Below, in pieces: positions 1 to 10,768 of a stretch of DNA of 64,000 nucleotides. Numbering within the stretch: the first letter of the stretch is position 1; each line of letters begins with the position of its first letter. Position numbers and translations under genes: made by a program. The notes under the pieces are model-generated. The model was given only the letters and a program-made list of their open reading frames with translations, did no database searches and was not told where the DNA came from. The stretch spans positions 7,024,001-7,088,000 of the forward strand of contig NZ_JAPNKC010000001.1 of the NCBI RefSeq assembly GCF_026626705.1, read 5' to 3'. This DNA is from Pyxidicoccus sp. MSG2 (GTDB lineage Bacteria; Myxococcota; Myxococcia; Myxococcales; Myxococcaceae).

Positions 1-437
1 AGCGCATAGTCGGGTTCGAGCGACTGCTCGATGACGGTGCCCTCGGTCATCAACGGGTCGCCGTCGGGCGAGTCCTCGAAGTTGAAGACCAGCAGCGACC
101 GGTCCCCGATTCCGACACAGTGCCCCGCGGTGATGACCACCGGGCCCGCGCTCGCCTGAATCAGTGTTCCGGTACACCGTCCATCAATCAGGGCGACGGC
201 GTCTTCCCTCTCCTGCACGACGTCCGCGAACTCACCCTGGTAGCTGTTGATGGGGGTGAAGTCGAGCGTCGGACCGCACTGGAATTGGCCGCGAACCTCC
301 GGCTTCGTCGGAGCTTCGCAGACCGGGGGATCCGCGGGCACCGGATCTTCTCCACAGGCCAGAATGCCCAGGAGTACGGTGCCCGCGAGAACCTGGCCCC
401 ACGGACTCATCAATGGACCATGGGGCCGCCGAGCCAT
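1..437 (-). CDS. Trypsin-like serine protease lipoprotein (partial, C-terminus beyond window)
   Basis: This is the N-terminal 145 residues of a secreted serine protease; the rest lies before base 1. The protein starts with a signal peptide ending in a lipobox (LLGILAC, Cys28), so it is probably lipid-anchored. The chymotrypsin-fold signature TAGHC is present, with the catalytic histidine at about residue 106. An Asp near residue 143 (PDYA) may be the triad Asp; the catalytic Ser region is not in the window. The start is an ATG 3 bases past the stop of the upstream M57-type metalloprotease, so the two are probably co-transcribed. An in-frame ATG at 410 would give a shorter signal peptide but has no visible ribosome site. 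Family assignment is firm; substrate unknown. Confidence 0.8.
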   Translation of the reverse strand, partial: MARRPHGPLMSPWGQVLAGTVLLGILACGEDPVPADPPVCEAPTKPEVRGQFQCGPTLDFTPINSYQGEFADVVQEREDAVALIDGRCTGTLIQASAGPVVITAGHCVGIGDRSLLVFNFEDSPDGDPLMTEGTVIEQSLEPDYA

Positions 438-440
438 CTC

Positions 441-1211
441 TTAGTAGAGGTAGTTCAGCGCGGTGATGTCAGAGCTGGTCCACTCGCCAGTCTCCGTCGA
501 GCGGAAGCAGGCGTTCATGATGGAGCCGCCCACGGTCGCCGTGCTCGGCGTGCCGGGGATGAGGTTGGCGCCCACGCCGGCGGTGCCCTCGTTGGAGGCG
601 GCGCCGCCGCAGCTGATGGCGCGGTTGTAGTAGTCCGAGTGACGGAAGCCGATGCAGTGGCCGAGCTCGTGGGTGATGACGTGCTCGTTCACGTCAACGC
701 TGTAGCTGTTCAGGCCGGTGCCGATGTTGATGGTCCCGTAGGGACGGCCGCCCGAGGGGAAGCCCGCGGAGCCGCCGGTGCCGGACGAGGCATTCGCGGT
801 GATGTTCGCGGTGCAGCCCGTGCCGCCGCGCTGGAAGGTGATGCGCAGCCCGCGCTGGTTGTAGTTCTGGATGGCCAGGTCGAGACCCTGGCTCAGGCGG
901 GTGTAGCTGTTGAAGGCGGCGGTGGGGTTGACGCAGATCTTCGTCACGGCCGTGCCGACCAGGTTGGTGGTGCTATACTGCTCGTGGCTGCCCGTGCCCG
1001 AGATCATCTCGCGGGACGCCTCGAGCGTCACGTGCGCGTCGTTGCCCGCGTACACGTTGCCGTCGACAACGCGGATGTCGTCGGCCTGGTAACCGGCCTC
1101 GATCAGGTTGGCGGTGATCTCCTCGTTCTCGCTCATGGCGTCACCGCAGCCGGCCAGAACGCCACAGCTCACCGCGAGGACAGCAGCTCCCTTGAACATG
1201 TTCTTGAGCAT
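441..1211 (-). CDS. M57-type zinc metalloprotease lipoprotein
   Basis: This is a 256-aa secreted zinc endopeptidase. It has a lipoprotein signal (VLAGC, Cys22) and the extended metzincin-like motif HELGHCIGFRH, with zinc ligands H181, H185 and H191 and catalytic E182. Size and motif fit the M57 'dual-action HEIGH' peptidase family common in myxobacteria. The start ATG is preceded by GAGGAA at good spacing, whereas the longer reading frame back to 1313 lacks any signal peptide and is rejected. A trypsin-like lipoprotein gene follows after 3 bases, suggesting a two-gene operon for extracellular or surface proteolysis. Substrate is not deducible. Confidence 0.85.
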   Translation of the reverse strand: MLKNMFKGAAVLAVSCGVLAGCGDAMSENEEITANLIEAGYQADDIRVVDGNVYAGNDAHVTLEASREMISGTGSHEQYSTTNLVGTAVTKICVNPTAAFNSYTRLSQGLDLAIQNYNQRGLRITFQRGGTGCTANITANASSGTGGSAGFPSGGRPYGTINIGTGLNSYSVDVNEHVITHELGHCIGFRHSDYYNRAISCGGAASNEGTAGVGANLIPGTPSTATVGGSIMNACFRSTETGEWTSSDITALNYLY

Positions 1212-1684
1212 TTGGATTTCCTCGTACACCTGACTGCGGGGGACGCGACGTCCGCCTGGCTTCCACCAGCCGCGGTACGGCGCTTCCCAGAACTTGAGCA
1301 AGTGACGGGCCAAGCACGCTCATAGAGCGAAAAAGCCGAAATCGATGCTTTACCTGGACTATCTGTGCTCCAGGTTCAGACCCCGTGATTGTATATGAAA
1401 TTGACGTTCTTGGGCGCAAGTTGGCGCCAGCGCTACGGATTTCTCGTGGAAGCCCGGGCGTTTCGGAACCACACAGTGATGTCTGGTTATCGGTCACCGG
1501 CCCCGGGGTCTCAGACACCCCGACCCAGGTTCTGCGCGACTCACCGACAGCACCGCACCCAGGCAGGGTGCGTCAACTCCCACGACGCACCGCAGCCGGA
1601 TGAATTCATTCTCGGCGCAACGCGCCAGGAGTTTCGTGGGACGGGTGCTGGGCGTGAATACACTCCCGGTGTAACCAGTCTTCC
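1212..1684. other. Intergenic region between divergent genes
   Basis: About 470 bases separate the metalloprotease (minus) from the lipoprotein (plus). It should hold both promoters, and part of it (about 1318-1400) is clearly more AT-rich than the surroundings. A short inverted repeat, TACAC-tcccg-GTGTA, lies at 1659-1673 just before the plus-strand gene. I see no convincing coding sequence or RNA gene. Confidence 0.4.
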
Positions 1685-2872
1685 ATGCATATGCGCCACT
1701 CCCACTTCCGCATCGCCGCGCTGTTGGGCGCGGCCCTGTCGTTCCTCCCGGGCTGCGAGAGCACGAAGTCGAGCAGCCCGTCTCCTTCCGACACGCAGAC
1801 GCAGGAGGCCGCTCCCATGCAGGCCGCTGACGCCTGGAAGCGCGCCCGCGTGGGCGACCGGGTCACCTACACCTTCTCCGCGACCCAGGGCCCCGAGCCC
1901 CGTGGCGGCGGCACCGCGCGCACGCTCGCCGGCGAGCTGACGCTGGAAGTGGTGGCCGTGCAGCAGCCCTGGGTCTGGGTGCGCGTGGCCTTCGCGGACG
2001 AGGCCGGGCGGCCCCTGGCGCAGCCGCGGCTGGCGAAGGACCTGCTCCTTCCCGTGCGCGCGGACACGACGCGCCCGCTCGACGTGCCCCATGGGGGCCA
2101 GGCCACCGCGGAGAATGCCTCCAGCGCGGGCCGCACCTGGGAGGCCCTGCGCTACGTCAGCGATCAGCGCCCCGTGGACGGCCCCCTGCGCACGCGCGTG
2201 TATGCCAACGCGCCGGGCCCGCTCTACCTCACCCACGGCCTGCTCGAGGCGAGCACCGAGGCGGCCGGCTTCCACACCCCGGGCGGCTTCAAGGTGGCGC
2301 TGCGCGAGTTCCGCGAGGGCACGGCCGACGCCGACGCTCCCGTGCCCGCGCTGGAGCGGCCCCTGGGCCCGGGCGCGTACTACGACCGGCACGTGGACGT
2401 GGGCCCCGCTCCCAGCGTGCAGCGCGTGTGCTTCACGGCCGAGCGCGGCTACCTCCTGCGCACCGAGGCCCCCGTCGACGACGCCACCGCCGCCCCCTGC
2501 TCGGACTTCTCCCAGGCCGAGCCGGAGCCCCTGGAGGAGGTGCTGGTGAACCTGCCCTGGGAGGCGCTGTCCTCGGGGGACTGGCCTCCGGCCGCCGCCG
2601 CGTCCGGCACCCGTGGCACCTTCACCGCGGAGGCCGGCAACGTGCCCGCCCTCATCGTGCAGAGCAATGAGGAGGCGGATGGTACCCGGCTCGTCCTCTC
2701 GGAGACCTACGCGGCCGAGCCGTGGGCCCCGGGGCTCGCGGGCCTGCCCCATGAGGCGCGCTTCCAGCCGCTCTCCAGCAGCAGCGAGCGCGTGCTCGCG
2801 GGTGGCAAGCGCGAGCCCGCGGGTGGCACGCGAATCGTGCGGTGGGGCTCCTGGCTCGGGGGCCAGAAGTAA
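1685..2872 (+). CDS. Lipoprotein of unknown function
   Basis: This 395-aa protein starts with a lipoprotein signal (FLPGC) followed by a Ser/Pro/Thr-rich linker to about residue 45. The remainder is a soluble, mainly beta-type sequence with no transmembrane segment. Two motifs look repeated: 'RVGDRVTYTF' near residue 55 and a similar stretch later, consistent with a duplicated beta domain. I do not recognise the family with certainty; comparable lipoproteins of unknown function are frequent in Myxococcaceae. No clear ribosome site precedes either ATG (1685 or 1691), so the exact start is uncertain by two residues. It is transcribed away from the metalloprotease operon and followed by a Ser/Thr kinase about 100 bases downstream. 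Confidence 0.7.
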   Translation: MHMRHSHFRIAALLGAALSFLPGCESTKSSSPSPSDTQTQEAAPMQAADAWKRARVGDRVTYTFSATQGPEPRGGGTARTLAGELTLEVVAVQQPWVWVRVAFADEAGRPLAQPRLAKDLLLPVRADTTRPLDVPHGGQATAENASSAGRTWEALRYVSDQRPVDGPLRTRVYANAPGPLYLTHGLLEASTEAAGFHTPGGFKVALREFREGTADADAPVPALERPLGPGAYYDRHVDVGPAPSVQRVCFTAERGYLLRTEAPVDDATAAPCSDFSQAEPEPLEEVLVNLPWEALSSGDWPPAAAASGTRGTFTAEAGNVPALIVQSNEEADGTRLVLSETYAAEPWAPGLAGLPHEARFQPLSSSSERVLAGGKREPAGGTRIVRWGSWLGGQK

Positions 2873-2971
2873 CGCCAGCGCGCCAGGTCGTCAGCCTCGA
2901 GCGTACGGGAGGGAGGGACCGCGGCCGCCTCGCGAGCGCCGGGTGTGCCGCGGCCTTATGCTGCTGGCTCG

Positions 2972-5764
<2,793 letters not shown>

Positions 5765-5778
5765 GCCGCTCGCGGTGG

Positions 5779-6339
5779 CTACACCCGGATGCCGTCGTTG
5801 TGGCGCGCGTTGAAGATGGCCATGCTGGCCTCGCGCTGCAGCTGGCGGAGCTGGTTGTACTCCGTCTCGTCCATCGTCCCGTCGGCCATCGCCTTGCCCT
5901 TGGCCTCCGCAACGCGGGTCTGCTGCTCCATCAGGGAGCCGGCCTCGCCGGCGCTGAGCGAGCCGTCACCGATGCCCTTCTGGATGCGGTTGCGCTGGCC
6001 GGTCTGGTGGCCCTCGATGTTGGAGCCCCGCTGCTCGGGCGCGACCGGGCCCTCGGCGCCGTTGTGCCGCTGCTCGAAGATGTCGCGGCTGGCTTCCCGC
6101 TGCATCTTCCGCAGCTCCTTGCGCTCCTTCTTGTCAATCTTGCCGTCGGCCATCGCGCGGTCCTTCGCCTCCGCGATCTGCGACTGCTTCGCCTTCAGGC
6201 TGCTGGCCTCCTCGGAGGTGAGGGAGCCGTCAGCGATGCCCTTCTGGATGCGGTTGGCCTGGTTGCCCTGGCGGGTGGCGAAGGAACGCTGGGCGTGGGA
6301 AGCAGCGGAGGAGCCGGCGGAGGAGGAGATGGCGCGCAT
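5779..6339 (-). CDS. Duplicated EF-hand-like small protein
   Basis: This 186-aa cytosolic protein (no signal peptide) consists of a 25-residue Ser/Ala-rich head and two tandem copies of a roughly 70-residue module. Each copy reads N-R-I-Q-K-G-I-x-DGSL-x(3)-EA, then AMADG-x-[IM]-D, then a basic or Gln-rich helix ending in [RN]xRHN. The four DGx[IL]xxxE pieces resemble the second half of EF-hand loops, but acidic residues at loop positions 1 and 3 are missing, so calcium binding is doubtful. A strong ribosome site (AAAAAGGA) precedes the ATG at 6339; the longer frame to 6438 is not supported. It converges on the Ser/Thr kinase gene with 14 bases between stops. Function unknown. Confidence 0.8.
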   Translation of the reverse strand: MRAISSSAGSSAASHAQRSFATRQGNQANRIQKGIADGSLTSEEASSLKAKQSQIAEAKDRAMADGKIDKKERKELRKMQREASRDIFEQRHNGAEGPVAPEQRGSNIEGHQTGQRNRIQKGIGDGSLSAGEAGSLMEQQTRVAEAKGKAMADGTMDETEYNQLRQLQREASMAIFNARHNDGIRV

Positions 6340-6558
6340 GGGGTTTTCCTTTTTGGGTTCGCAGCGTCCGGAGGAGCGCTGGTGTGTGCCCATGCCTACT
6401 GCGAGGGGCGTGCCACACACCCGCCGGGCTTGCGGCACAAGGTGCGCTTAGTCTCTTCAGGGGTTTAGCGCGGGGGGTAGGGCACGCGGGCCCGGGAGGC
6501 GGGGGGCGGCCCTGGCGAGTCGCGTTGCCACCTGGCGACTGGAGTCGCCACCCCGGCC

Positions 6559-7908
6559 TCAGTTCGCGTCCAGCCCGTGCTTCTTCATCAGCTTGCGCAG
6601 GTAGAACCGGTCGATGCCGGCCTCGCGCGAGGCGCGGGAGAGGTTGCCCTCGCACCGCTCCATCAGGCTCCGGAGGTAGTCGCGCTCGAAGCCCTCGATG
6701 AGCCGCTCCTTGGCTTCCTTGAAGGGCAGCTCCAGGTCGGCCGAGCCCGCGTCGGCGGAGTGCCCGAGCGGGTCCGGGGTCAGCTCGGGCAGCGTCTCCT
6801 CGCCCAGGTTCACCACCTGCTCCACCACGTTGCGCAGCTCTCGCACGTTTCCCGGCCACGGGTACTGGGCCAGCAGCGCGCGCGTCTGCTCCGACAGCGC
6901 GCCCGGGGGCTTGCCCATGCGCCGCAGCACCGTGTCCACCAGGAGGGGAAGGTCCTCGGGCCGCTCGCGCAGGGGGGGCAGGGTGACGCGCAGCACGGCC
7001 AGCCGGTGGAACAGGTCCCTGCGAAACCTACCGGCCTTCACCGCGCCTTCCAGGTCGACATGCGTGGCCGCGACCACCCGCATGTCCACGGTGCGGTAGT
7101 CATTGGCGCCCACCCGCTTCAACTGGCGCCGCTCCAGCACCCGCAGGAGCCGGGGCTGGAGCTCCAGCGGCAGCTCCCCCACCTCGTCCAGGAAGACGGT
7201 GCCTCCGTGGGCCCGCTCGAAGGCCCCGGCCCGCTCTCCATGGGCTCCGGTGAAGGCCCCCTTCACGTGGCCGAACAGCTCGGACTCGATGAGCGAGGGC
7301 GCCACGCCGGCCAGGTCGACGATGACGAACGGGCCCTGGCTGCGCTTGCCCTGCTGATGGAGCGCCTCGGCGCACAGCTCCTTGCCCGTGCCCGTCTCGC
7401 CCTGCACGAGCACATCCGCGTCCCCCGCCGCCAGTCGCTCCAGCAGGGTGAACAGCTCGCGCATGGGCCGGCTGTCGCCCACCAGCGCGCCAAAGGACTC
7501 GCGCGCGGAAGGCGGGATGATGCGCTCGCGTGACTCCTCCGGCACCAGCTTGAACTCGGTGGTGCCCACCTGGAGGACCGCCCCCACGCGGACCTCCAGC
7601 TCGGAGAAGCGCATCTGCTCGCAGAAGGAGCCATTGCGCGAGCCCGCGTCCACGGCCCGCACGCCGTCCTCACGCACCTCGAGCCGCAGGTGCTGGCGCG
7701 AGACAGTCTTGTCGCTCAGCGCAATCTCGCAGGAGGGGGACGAGCCAATCCGGTACTGGCCTGGCTCGAGCGGCACGCTGCGGCCCACGTCGGGCCCGGA
7801 GATGACCAGCAGCTTCAGGCGGACGCGCGTGGGGCCGCGCACCTGCTCGAGCGGAGTGGTCTCCGACCCCGCGAGCTCCTCATCTTCCTCTGGAGGCACC
7901 GATGCCAA
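6559..7908 (-). CDS. FHA domain sigma54-dependent transcriptional activator
   Basis: This 449-aa bacterial enhancer-binding protein activates sigma54 RNA polymerase. An N-terminal FHA phosphothreonine-binding domain (about 30-120; RIGSSPSCEI, SRQH, GSRNGSF) replaces the usual receiver. The AAA+ core (about 138-370) has Walker A GETGTGKE, an intact sigma54-contacting GAFTGA loop and Walker B GGTVFLDEVGEL. A Fis-type helix-turn-helix closes the protein. The FHA domain suggests control by a Ser/Thr kinase, and a candidate kinase lies in this neighbourhood (2972-5764), though pairing is inference. The start is a TTG with AGG five bases upstream; a GTG three codons in is an alternative. Confidence 0.93.
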   Translation of the reverse strand: MASVPPEEDEELAGSETTPLEQVRGPTRVRLKLLVISGPDVGRSVPLEPGQYRIGSSPSCEIALSDKTVSRQHLRLEVREDGVRAVDAGSRNGSFCEQMRFSELEVRVGAVLQVGTTEFKLVPEESRERIIPPSARESFGALVGDSRPMRELFTLLERLAAGDADVLVQGETGTGKELCAEALHQQGKRSQGPFVIVDLAGVAPSLIESELFGHVKGAFTGAHGERAGAFERAHGGTVFLDEVGELPLELQPRLLRVLERRQLKRVGANDYRTVDMRVVAATHVDLEGAVKAGRFRRDLFHRLAVLRVTLPPLRERPEDLPLLVDTVLRRMGKPPGALSEQTRALLAQYPWPGNVRELRNVVEQVVNLGEETLPELTPDPLGHSADAGSADLELPFKEAKERLIEGFERDYLRSLMERCEGNLSRASREAGIDRFYLRKLMKKHGLDAN

Positions 7909-7974
7909 AGCACCTGGAGGCTAGCACACGCGGTGCGCCCGGCACCCGCCGCGCGCGGAGCCCGGCGCCGCCGC

Positions 7975-9033
7975 TCAGCAGGGGTCGCCCAGTATCTTCT
8001 TGCCGATGCCGGGCTGGCGCAGCTCGGCCCTCATGACGCGCGCGAAGACGCGCTGGTCCCTGGGGTAGGGGCTGGACTGGAGGAGCTCCAGGACCTCGAG
8101 GGCCTTGGGCTCTCCCTTCCGCTTGAGCCACAGCAGCCGGCCCGCGAAGTCCTCCGCGTTGAAGCGGTCCGGAGTCACCGGCCTGCTGGAGCCGTAGCGC
8201 ATCGCATCGCGGCCGATGCTGGCCATGTCGTAGGGGAAGTTGCCGTGCGACCCGTAGCCCATGGGGCTGACGGAGCTGATGACGGGGCGCACCTGGCGGC
8301 CGCCGTAGTCGATGCTGAGCTTGAAGTCGTTGCGCGCCTCACGGCGGGCCATGATGCCCATGGGGCCGTCGTTCCGTCCCGGCGTGTCCAGCCGCGCGGG
8401 CCGGGGTGTGACGGCGCCGGAGCCCTTGGTGATGTTGCGGGGCTGGGCCACGGGGATGAGCATCCCTCCATCCGGAGGCGCCCGGTTCACGAGGCCCCGG
8501 AGCCGGTTGGGAGACAGCACCTGGGGCCCGTTGGCCATCGGATTCGAGATGCGGTACTTGCCGTCGGGCGTCATCCCGCGCACCACGATGTAGTGCGCGC
8601 TCCGCTCCCCCGTCTTCGCGTTGACCGACTCCACCTGGGCAATGAGCTTGTGGCCCTGACGCAGGTGCTGTTGCAACTGGGTATCTTTATAGGAGCCGGA
8701 CAGCGCCGGGCCGGCCAGGGGGAGGTCGGCGCGCCCCAGCATCTTCGTCAGGTCCTGGGGTGACGTCCCCTTCCGGGACACCAGGCCTTCGGACAGCTCC
8801 TGGATGAGCCGGGCATCACTCAGCCCGGGATACCTGTTGGCCCCCCGGGCCAGCATCGCCACCACGGCGGGGCCGCAGAAGGAGGCGCCGTTGACGTAGC
8901 CCTCGTTGGCGCCGTCCGGGCGGAGCTGATTGATGTGGGGGATGTTCAGCCAGTCGCGGCCCTTCGCGCCCCCCTTGCTCGCGGCGGCGTTCTGCGTCGC
9001 GGACGGTTGGGTACGAGCACGGTCAACGCCCAC
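7975..9033 (-). CDS. C39-like cysteine peptidase domain protein
   Basis: This protein of about 352 aa carries a papain-fold peptidase C39-like domain in its first half. The likely nucleophile Cys sits in SFCGPAVVAML. The likely general base His sits in SAHYIVVRG, and an Asn/Asp position follows in YRISNPM. The C-terminal 150 residues are unassigned and end in GDPC. There is no recognisable signal peptide, so it is either cytosolic or exported by another route; the N-terminus is rich in Ala, Ser and Thr. I chose GTG at 9033 because AGAGGAG lies 7 bases upstream; a GTG at 9087 would add 18 residues but has no ribosome site. Double-glycine leader proteases share the fold but carry an ABC transporter, absent here. 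Confidence 0.75.
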   Translation of the reverse strand: MGVDRARTQPSATQNAAASKGGAKGRDWLNIPHINQLRPDGANEGYVNGASFCGPAVVAMLARGANRYPGLSDARLIQELSEGLVSRKGTSPQDLTKMLGRADLPLAGPALSGSYKDTQLQQHLRQGHKLIAQVESVNAKTGERSAHYIVVRGMTPDGKYRISNPMANGPQVLSPNRLRGLVNRAPPDGGMLIPVAQPRNITKGSGAVTPRPARLDTPGRNDGPMGIMARREARNDFKLSIDYGGRQVRPVISSVSPMGYGSHGNFPYDMASIGRDAMRYGSSRPVTPDRFNAEDFAGRLLWLKRKGEPKALEVLELLQSSPYPRDQRVFARVMRAELRQPGIGKKILGDPC

Positions 9034-9156
9034 GGGTCCGCTCCTCTTCGCATCACTCCACCCAGGTATTGTCTCAAGAAGGCGCACAAGGTTGCCTGTC
9101 GTCTGTACGAGTGCGCCCGGGCGTCCTGGCGTCGGGGGTTTCCCGTATCCGGGCGC

Positions 9157-10767
9157 TCAGGAAATTTGCACCCCCGGCGCCATCGACATCTTGAACCACA
9201 GGTGGAGCGTGGTGTGTCCGTTGGCGGGCAGCTCCACCTTCCACGTGACGAAGCCGTTCTCGTCGAGCACGGGCTCACCGGTGGTCTTCTTCGTGTCCAG
9301 CTCCACCTTCACATGTTCGATTTCCGCCACGGGGATGCGCTCGGTGACGGTGACGGTGCGCGTCTCGCCGGACAGGTTGGACAGGTAGAGGAGCCGGTGC
9401 AGGGTGTGCTCGGTCCACTTGCTCACCGAGTCCACCTCCTCGCGGTGCTTCTTGTCCTCGCGCTGGATGCGGATGGCGTCATCCGGGCCGAAGCTCAGCT
9501 CGAACTTCTCCTGGGGCGCCACGAACAGCGTCTGCGTCCACCCCACGAAGCCGTTGTCACGCAGCAACTCCACCGGGCCCGCCAGCACCGGGTTGGAGGA
9601 GGTGTTGCGCGCCACGGCCCGCAGGAACGCCTTGGCCTCCAGCTCCGGGAAGGCCACCAGCTCCGAGCGCGCCGCGTCCTCGAAGGTGAAGAGCGGCACC
9701 ACGTTGGGCCGCCCGTCCGAGGGCACGGTGTTCTTCCCGGGCGCCTTCAGGTTGCGCGTCTCGCCGCCGTCGTCCACGCCCGGCAGGTCCACGGTGGTCG
9801 GCGCGCCGCCCTTCGCGGGGGCGCTGCCCAGGCCGGCCTTCTGCACCGCCACCTGGCGCGCCTGCACCAGCACCTGCTCGTTCTTCTTCTTCACGGAGAG
9901 CAGGTCGTCGCCCAGCAGCGGCGGCTCGATTCCCAGCGACGAGCGCGCCGTGGAGAACTGGAGGTCCACGTCCTTCCAGTCCTCGCCCGTGTCCTGCCAC
10001 ACCGCGGCCGACGAGGTGACGCGCACCTGCCCGCCCTCCACCAGCCGGGCCGTGTGCAGCGGCCGCCACATGGCATTGGGCACCACGTAGTCGATGCGGA
10101 CCTCCACCTCGCCGTCGGCGCTGGCCAGCAGGTCCGCCTCCAGCCAGGACACCACCTGGTGGTCCACGCGGTCCATGGCCTGCCGCTGGCGAGCGACGGC
10201 GGTCAGCTCGTCCGACAGCCGCTCCATCTTGAAGCTGGCCTGGAGCGTCTCCTCGCGCAGCTGGCGGGCCCTGCGGAACATCGCGTCGAAGGTGTCCTGC
10301 CACTGGGTCGCGGTGCCCATGCCCCAGCCGGCGTCCTCGGGGATTTCGCCCGCGCCCAGCTCCAGCATGTTGCCCACGCGCTCGAAGCGAAGCCGGTTGC
10401 GCACCTGGTCCTCCAGCGTCTGCCCGTACTCGCGCTGGAGGGCTCGCAGCCGCTCCTCCAGGAGTCGGGCCGCCTCCGGCTTGTCCGCGGTGCGGATGCG
10501 CAGGGCCCGGCGGATGCGGGCGTCCGCCACCCGCGCGGGGCCGGAGAGCACCTCGGCGCGCAGGGACACGTCCTGCAGCACGGGCGCGATGCCCGGGAGC
10601 ACGATTCGGTTCTGCCCGGCGCGCACGCGCACGGTGCCCTGGCGCGACACCTGGGCCCGGTCCTCCAGCAGCGTCACGCCGCGCACCGGCGCGTCCAGCC
10701 GCATGGCCTCGCTGGGCAGCGGGGGCTCCTGACGCTCCACACCCTGGGTCTGAATCTCCGTGCTCAT
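9157..10767 (-). CDS. MuiA family protein (DUF4139), second of tandem pair
   Basis: This 536-aa protein has the mucoidy-inhibitor A layout. An N-terminal beta domain (about 20-110: VTLLEDRAQVSRQG...IVLPGIAPVL) is followed by a coiled-coil helix pair (about 125-220) and a C-terminal DUF4139 beta domain. The last has the family signatures YVVPNAMWRPLHTARL, QDTGEDWKDVDLQFSTA and TVTERIPV. No signal peptide is visible, which suggests a cytoplasmic role. Family members are implicated in capsule or mucoidy control, but biochemistry is unknown. Its ATG follows the upstream paralogue's stop by one base, so the two are translationally coupled. The first 15 codons of the longer frame overlap the paralogue and are discarded. 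Confidence 0.88.
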   Translation of the reverse strand: MSTEIQTQGVERQEPPLPSEAMRLDAPVRGVTLLEDRAQVSRQGTVRVRAGQNRIVLPGIAPVLQDVSLRAEVLSGPARVADARIRRALRIRTADKPEAARLLEERLRALQREYGQTLEDQVRNRLRFERVGNMLELGAGEIPEDAGWGMGTATQWQDTFDAMFRRARQLREETLQASFKMERLSDELTAVARQRQAMDRVDHQVVSWLEADLLASADGEVEVRIDYVVPNAMWRPLHTARLVEGGQVRVTSSAAVWQDTGEDWKDVDLQFSTARSSLGIEPPLLGDDLLSVKKKNEQVLVQARQVAVQKAGLGSAPAKGGAPTTVDLPGVDDGGETRNLKAPGKNTVPSDGRPNVVPLFTFEDAARSELVAFPELEAKAFLRAVARNTSSNPVLAGPVELLRDNGFVGWTQTLFVAPQEKFELSFGPDDAIRIQREDKKHREEVDSVSKWTEHTLHRLLYLSNLSGETRTVTVTERIPVAEIEHVKVELDTKKTTGEPVLDENGFVTWKVELPANGHTTLHLWFKMSMAPGVQIS

Positions 10768-10768
10768 G

